This document shows, one piece after another, positions 57,501-64,000 of a stretch of 64,000 bases of DNA. The notes beneath the pieces are model-generated. The model did no database searches. It was given only the letters and a program-made list of their open reading frames with translations, and had not been told where the DNA came from. Each line of letters starts with the position of its first letter. The stretch's first letter is position 1. A program made the position numbers and the translations under genes. The stretch comes from Notospermus geniculatus (Eukaryota; Nemertea; Pilidiophora; Heteronemertea; Lineidae), in NCBI GenBank assembly GCA_002633025.1, contig NMRB01002697.1, positions 1 to 64,000 of the forward strand, in the 5' to 3' direction.

Positions 57501-59351
57501 AACGATGTCAAACCAATCATATCACATGTCATCTAGTCTTCATTCAAGATAACTTACATGTAGAATGCGTGATTTCTGATTCGAGAGCATTTCTTGACAA
57601 TAGATTTGATATTTTATAGAATTCTTGGCGTAATGACCTAATCTGTTCGCTGGTTACACCGGCTAGACGGCAGGTGGTCTTTTCTGATCCAATTCTACAA
57701 TTAGGAAGAATTGGTAGATTCTGCATTTTTAGAATTGACAGATCCCCTAGGGACTTGGTAGAATCGGTTTATTATTGACGCCACCTGGGTACCTACTGAT
57801 GATGAACACTTCCACCTGTCACCTCCGATGAGATGTTCAAGATGAAGAATGGAGTTAGTTTCAGATAGCACATTCATTAACTAGCCGCCCTGAGGGATTG
57901 AGGCTTGGTCTATCCGTACACCATCGTATTACGACCAATAAATATGAAACAGGGAGAGTCAAAAACCGCGAACGTACAGTCAGTTGAATCGGAGAGAGCA
58001 TGAATCAGGCTTACATCCTAACATTGATGCCCAGATGCACACGAGGCATTTTTTGCCCTTTGCTAACAATTTAGTGGAATGCAACAAGTGTGCAGATGTT
58101 TTCAAGAACCCATTGCTTCTCGAGTGCAACTTATTGCACCGATCAAACATTTTGATTTCCATTGCTCACTGCTCGCTACTCGCTAGTGGTAAAGCACAGC
58201 GCGCCTGTCATGCATGGAGTCTGGGAGGCCTGTCGCTGCAAAATCGTTGGACGTGTGTATTCTCTGTGTTAAGATAAGGTTGACCCTAACCCTGACCTTT
58301 CCCATCAGCCGATCATTCTACTCCTTAGTGAGTAACAGGTGTTCTGATTGGTTCCAATGATTTTGCCCTCGAGTGTTTTGAGGAGGTGTCATGGCGGCAA
58401 TGGACTATTTTTAGAAAAGCACATGGCCGGCTCTAAATAGCTCTGGGGAACCCATGATGACGTCAGCCATGGAATTTCCAGCGTTAAAAATAGATAAGCA
58501 CATGCGTTTGTTCTCATGGACTTAGAATTTCTACAGTCGGGGAATAGACCTGGATGGAGATTCTACAGTCGGGAAATAAACCTGGCTGGAGTTTCTACAG
58601 TCGGGGAATAAATGGAGTCTCTTTCAATATCAATACGAAGCTTTTGCTTTTACTTGTTGCTGCAACGGAACAAGAAAATGACTCGTGTGCTGTGGGCTTG
58701 ATGAGAGGGTTACCACAGGACGGGTACAGACAACGGGATAGGCTCTCATTTGATAGCCCATATGGCCAAATTCCTTACAGTTTCATCATGTTTGATGGCT
58801 ACTTCATTTATCAGCATCAGAACTCTCGACGTAACTATGGGGGCGAATGGTCTGACGCTCATCAAAGTCAACAATCACGTGCCAAATGACCTCTTCCGTG
58901 GAGACCTCTCATCCGGTCACGCAAGTAAAGCGCTTCCGTCCATGCCATCAACTCGAGTTTTTGCCCATTAACTTGCAAAAACTCGGCTAAACTGGTTTCA
59001 AATCAACAGATCTTTTACCAAAGTCGCGGAAGAGCACGAAACGTTAATGCATTCAGTGTCATATTTCTTGTCTAATCAATGTATTCTTCCGCCTGTACTG
59101 CGTCACGCACATGACTTAACTCCTGAAACTTGGAATGCAATTAATGGCGCATGTGTCACCCACGAGCCAATTTCTCTTGACATTTTAATTGATTTCACAA
59201 CTTCATCTGCGTGAGATACAAAGATCGCTATTGACGTCATTGGTAGAAAAGAGTGGATACACCGGCCGCATTCTTGCGTCCCTATTTGAAAAATTGCTAA
59301 ATATTGAATCAGAAAAGTGCGGGAATTTGCTAACTATCTTTGGTAACTTAA
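54527..59351. other. Intergenic DNA with unassigned small open frames and tandem repeats
   Basis: Small plus-strand frames at 55221-55409 (MAACIRDERHPPGKFLIP), 55944-56132 and 56196-56348 (ending DYQILLHQWFIDKLI) look mildly protein-like but have no recognisable domain and may be chance. Tandem repeats: 42-base unit twice at 55643-55722 (TACTGAGTCTTTAGACCGCG) and a 32-base unit three times at 58531-58616 (CTACAGTCGGGGAATA). No RNA gene found. Confidence 0.45.
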
Positions 59352-59648
59352 AGGTGCTCTAGTTCGAATTGTAAACATTACGTTGTGCCACCTATTGTCA
59401 ACTTCTGGTACTAACAAATCAGATAAAATTGAATTAAATCTCGCCTTTCACAACTTTTTGTTTGTTTTTGAGCGTAAAATCATAAATATATTTCAGTTAC
59501 AAGAGTATTTATCAAGATAGATATAAAAATAGATAACATTAATGTTTTGGTATACACTGTGCTGCCACCTGTCCGAGGAAAAATAACTATTACAATCAAC
59601 CATGTAAATAAACAAACCGTAATGTTTACAATTCGAACTAGAGCACCT
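59352..59648. mobile_element. 297-bp TTAA-flanked MITE, AGGTGCTCTAGTTCG termini
   Basis: TTAA at 59348-59351 and 59649-59652. Arms AGGTGCTCTAGTTCGAATTG and complement, continuing TAAACATTACG. piggyBac- or Kolobok-type target duplication. Confidence 0.85.
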
Positions 59649-62631
59649 TTAAAGGAACACGGCATGCGATCTCTTACTTGTATTTTGACTGCCGACGTAG
59701 AGGGCGCAACCTAGCGGCAGCAACACGAACTACAAAAAAACATTAAAAAATGTACGTATAACATCGGGGCAATTAGCCGACAAACGTTGTTAGTCCCTGG
59801 GGTTGGAGAGTGGCGCGCATGGCGATGGTGGCGCCGGCTGTCGAGAAAAAGTGGCAAACCGGGTTCCTTTAACCTGCACGAACACCGCGATAAGCCAAAA
59901 AAGATATCTTTTTTTATCACAAATGAAATTGTGTTTTAGCTGTTTGTTTTTCCATCGGAAAATTGATGGAAATTACCCAACGTCTGATTCAAGAGTTTCA
60001 GTTCAAGTCATGCTAGATACCACTTAATCACGAACAGATGGGAAAAACAGCGCGAAATTCATTTCAATATTGCTCCCAGGCTGCAGAATCGACAGCTCCG
60101 GTTTCGAGAACTTCTTCCGTGTCAGCCGGGGTTCTCGGCGCCATTCATTTTCAGTTAACTTTTACACTTTCCTATTCTTTTGTGAGTAAGTTGTCTTATT
60201 GTACGTTTATTCGTATGATGGATGAGGTGGTGAAATACCTAAATAATAATCCTCTATGTAACCTAACCCTTTTATTGCTGGTTGCAATTCCTTTTAAATT
60301 TCTAAATTCCACCAGATCCTGACATCTTAAACAAATTCCCTGCAACACTGCTGATCAACATGAAATACGATAGGCCTACTCTCAAAAAATGTTTCACCGT
60401 CTAAACTAGTCCTTCAACACTGCTGATCAACACGCCAGGACATGCAACACTGTTGATAGAAATAGGTTTCTGCAGCTATTTTGTTGCATTTTGCAGGTAC
60501 ACTTCAACACCAGATACACCAGATACTGGATCATGCAGCCAATCAGATAATGTATCTAAGTCATGTGACAATCACATGATCAACATGATCATGCTGATCT
60601 TGCATGATGCTGTTGCATGTGTAACCTATGCTTGTTGAAGGAGGTTTGTTGAAGGTAAATTGTTGAACAGTGTTGCAGGGAATTTGTTGATAATGTAAAC
60701 CCAACTTTACAGAAAACTTGCCACACAGGAAATCGTGAGGAAGCATTCACATAGGCCATACTAATGAATACCTACGTGGTGGTTTCAGGGGCCTTCCACC
60801 TTCTTTACGTATTTCCTTGCAAAAAAATGACTTTGCAGTGAAAGGGTTAATTCTGACCTTGTTGACAGAGGGTATATTTTCTAACAACGACCACAACAAG
60901 CGAGAGTGGCGCCCCAAACGGACGATCACTTCAAGATCACGTGCATATCCCCTTCTATCTGCCAATTTCAACATTATCGTTGGAAATCAACCCGACAATG
61001 CATTTTGCCTTGAGAACAGGCTAACTCAATCACAGTTCACCGTAAGTCACGCAACTTGATCAATACGGTGAAGATCCGAATTAGTCCTCGGAACTTAGCT
61101 GATCTGTTGGTGACGTGATATGCCGTTGAGTGCAGAGCTTGGCATCTCATGCAATGTATGTATGTGAACATCCAGGTGTTTGTGTTTAAGTCTCCTGACC
61201 TTGACTTACATGTAGTGACTTGGCAGATCATATAAAGACAGGCAGATCTGTCCACTAATGGTAAAAGGCAGTATGTTGACCAGTGGGATCATGGCTGAAG
61301 CAAGCAAGAGCTACACTCAACGTGGACTCGTCCCCAGTGTTCAGTTGGCCGTCGGTATAGACCCACTAAACACTAGACGGCGCTGTCTGACGAGGAAGCC
61401 AATCAATCATAAGCCATCATCACAGGTTTAACCGATGCCGGTGTACTCACTTTCTGATTGGCTAAGATAGATTCCCTGAATCGGACAGCTGAACGCCATC
61501 TCTTAGTGATATCTTGAGGATGGCACTGACTCAAAGCAGTTTCAGAGTGCGCATAACGTAGGGTAGCGGGAGGAGTTTGAACCTGCGGGAGGAGTTTACA
61601 CTCAACGCTGCATTCCTTTAACTGGCCATGCTCCAAATGATGACACGTAGAGATGCTGCCTTTTACCATTGAGTGGTCGTAGTGATATACAGGCGAACCT
61701 GTTAGGAGTGGTCGTTCATCAACATGTCTGTCGAAGTGCATCGCTACTACAGATTTACATACATGAAGGCCGACTTGCAGATTTTTGCAGATGTCCGTTG
61801 GCAGCAATGCATTAATTACTCGTGCACACCATGAGTCAAGGTGATTAGATGGAAATCTAGCCCTTAAACTGTGAGTACCAGTTGAATTCATAATGACAAG
61901 AAAAACCTAAGGAAATGAGCCAGCAAGCTGCAAACATCCACGAGATAGAAAAGATGGAGGATGAAGGTTACAAATTGATGGTGGATTATCTGTTTTTTTC
62001 AACACGTCCATGCTACACCTATGCTAATTAGAGAAGACACAGCCAAGACCCAACAACCAGAAACGACCTGAATTTTCAACGGGTAGACCTAATTGACAGA
62101 TTCGTCTTATGAGAAAAGATGGCATGCACCAATAGAAGATAACACGCTCCCGTGTGACAGTTCCTTCCCATGATGGAGTAGCGTAGTTGTGATGATGCAT
62201 CTTTGACAAAATTGATATGCAGGATAAGAAATCTACTACATGTATATTGTCCCTCTTCAAAACTCAACGAATTTTTTTAAAGATAAGGCAGAATTGATCG
62301 AGTTTTCGTTCCAGGCTGTGAACGGCGGGGAAATTCCGCAGCAATTCACGCGAGAAAAACAAGCAACAAGTTTACGGTTAAACCGAACGCTTTCCAACGT
62401 ATGCGAAAAAAAGTACATGTAAACCTGGTAACATATGGGGAACAAAACAGTACCATTTACGAGAATGTAACAACTCGAGGCAAGGGTAAGCCCTTAAAAG
62501 TATTAACAAGTAACTTACAGAAGCAAGCAAGCTGCCTGGTCTTCTTAAATATTGGTGGGCACATAGCAGACTTGAATTTTAGAATGTTTTGGTGGTGACA
62601 AAAATAATACGTAGTGGAAGTGGGGAAAATT
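59649..62631. other. No gene recognised
   Basis: Open frames on both strands (up to 162 codons at 61403-61891, minus) with no domain. Around 60310-60690 short strings of the type CAACACTGCTGATCAACA recur several times. Confidence 0.5.
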
Positions 62632-62745
62632 GGGAGGTTTCGCAAGCGCCCGGTTAGGCCCTACGACGACGTTTATCTATTGTGTGGGCCCACACAATAG
62701 ATAAACGTCGTCGTAGGGCCTAACCGGGCGTTTGCGAAACCTCCC
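62632..62745. mobile_element. 114-bp almost perfect palindrome MITE, GGGAGGTTTCGCAAGCG termini
   Basis: GGGAGGTTTCGCAAGCGCCC reads into its complement at the right end. Nearly every base pairs, meeting at TGTGTGGGCCCACACA. The best-preserved member of the family at 11584-11701 and 41478-41648, and its first ten bases equal the terminus of the 1862-2149 family. Confidence 0.88.
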
Positions 62746-64000
62746 TATTCTCACAGATAGGACCGCCTCTGCAGTGCTGCCACTTATTGACATTACGCAC
62801 AGAGGTCCGAGTCCGACTTGCGCGAGAAAACGCTCACATGAACTGGCGCCTTCAAACCACACATCAAAATGTGTGAAAACCTTTATGCATCGTTGTTGGT
62901 GCAAAAACAACAGCTATGATGGATGTACGTCACATGCCAATTCTGCAATAATTCGAGGATAAATCGCCAGATTGGTGCTAATAGTCGTAGATCATCCCGA
63001 TGTGCGGTATAGAATAATACAATGTGCCAAATTTCTCTTGGCTCAAAACTTGTATCCCAGGAGACAAATATTAGATGCGAAATCAATTGGATGGAGTATT
63101 CCAATGCGGAGCACAATTGGAGATAAATTATTCTGGTGCTGCCTGAATAGTAACGAACATCCAAATGAGATTGAATTACGGAAGGATCGCTGACGATGTC
63201 CTGGATAGAATGCAAAGAAACTTTCTGAGGGTTCCTCACGCACGCTTCATGCTGGATTTTTGAATTCGCCAAGTGTACCGGTACCACAGACCCTATGGAA
63301 TACGACATTGCTGTCAAAGATATACTGAATACGATCCTCTGAAGTCCATTTGAAGTCGTAATAATGATGCCAATACAGAGTTTTTGCAATGGCATAAGCC
63401 AATCAGGAAAAGTAGAAAGAAGCATTTTCCGCCTTAGATGCAACGTAGGGATGTCATATTTCCATCAATGACGATGACGTCATAGCGTCGTTTTTTTTTG
63501 TTTCTCAGCAAAGAAATGGCACTTATTCCCGTGCTAGTCAGAAATCAATGGTTCTTTAAATCAGAATTTCATGGACTGACTAACTTCTCTTTTTCTAATT
63601 TCATTTCGTCAATTTAGTAGTTGTGATCAGTGCAAATATCGCAGTTTTTCGATCGCCGAAAGGAAAAGGCGAATTTCTAGATTGCAGATTGACTGGAGAT
63701 TTTTCGTCTTGACAAATGAAAATCATTTTGAAGTTTCCAATTAGGCAGTAATCAGTGATCAATTCTTGTGATGCTTCTAATTTCATTAAATCCATAAATT
63801 GCATATCAAGGAATTCATTAAGGAGCCGAAACATTCGAAAGGAATATTTCCATTTATTAAACCGGAAGTAAGCAGCCGACATGATTTTCAGAACGTTTGC
63901 TACTGTTCCGAACACAACGAAAATTTGAATACGTTTCAATTGCAAGCAACTTGAAAATTGCTCTCACCAAGTTCTGATGACGGCATTGGTTCATGTTTAC
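62746..64000. other. No gene recognised
   Basis: A 186-codon minus frame (62883-63443) and a 114-codon minus frame (63601-63945) are open but show no domain, signal peptide or splice context I can support. They may be fortuitous. Confidence 0.45.

Noticed and set aside
58554-58971. 111-codon plus frame after the 32-base tandem repeat
   Set aside because: The start is within the tandem repeat and no domain is visible in either overlapping frame.
62883-63443. 186-codon minus-strand open frame near the window end
   Set aside because: No recognisable motif, no splice context and no paralogue in the window; left as unassigned DNA.

Overview
This is animal genomic DNA, most likely from a marine invertebrate. 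Coding sequence is sparse and split by introns with GT..AG borders. The palindrome ACATGTA and the string TAGGCCTA recur throughout. Intergenic DNA is packed with short inverted-repeat transposons, and there are assembly gaps (a large one at 44365-44910). Secreted PAN/apple-type proteins plus this repeat style would suit a deuterostome such as an amphioxus, hemichordate or echinoderm, but the sequence alone does not settle the species.

The main coding feature is a minus-strand tandem family between about 24 and 50 kb. I found four two-exon members. Exon 1 encodes a short hydrophobic leader and a six-cysteine PAN/apple-like module and ends in a phase-0 donor. Exon 2 encodes about 345-352 residues of one conserved domain that I do not recognise. 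Gene A is exons 29616-29861 plus 24177-25220; gene B is 37560-37811 plus 35974-37022 and carries a 1-base frameshift; gene C is 42002-42238 plus 39505-40542; gene D is 49766-50050 plus 47110-48168. Two broken extra copies of exon 1 lie near 30.1-30.7 kb and 33.6-34.7 kb, both interrupted by transposons.

Two other gene-like loci lie on the plus strand. At 6486-7640 is a signal-peptide protein with pacifastin-like inhibitor modules and a Thr-rich linker; its downstream modules are decaying. At 43400-44364 is a GC-rich gene with a MADF (Myb/SANT-like) domain that runs into the assembly gap. A 5'-truncated LINE carrying the C-terminus of a reverse transcriptase lies at 28546-29050.

The rest is mostly non-autonomous DNA transposons, classed here by their target-site duplications (TSDs): TA, TTAA, TAA/TTA (Harbinger-like), CAG/CTG, and 9 bp (Mutator-like). 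Notable arrangements are a train of four TA-flanked elements at 22.6-23.8 kb, several elements caught with their empty paralogous sites, and nested insertions. The stretches 31-1861, 2471-5343, 8890-10617, 16657-19412, 50051-54161 and 54527-64000 hold no gene I can support.
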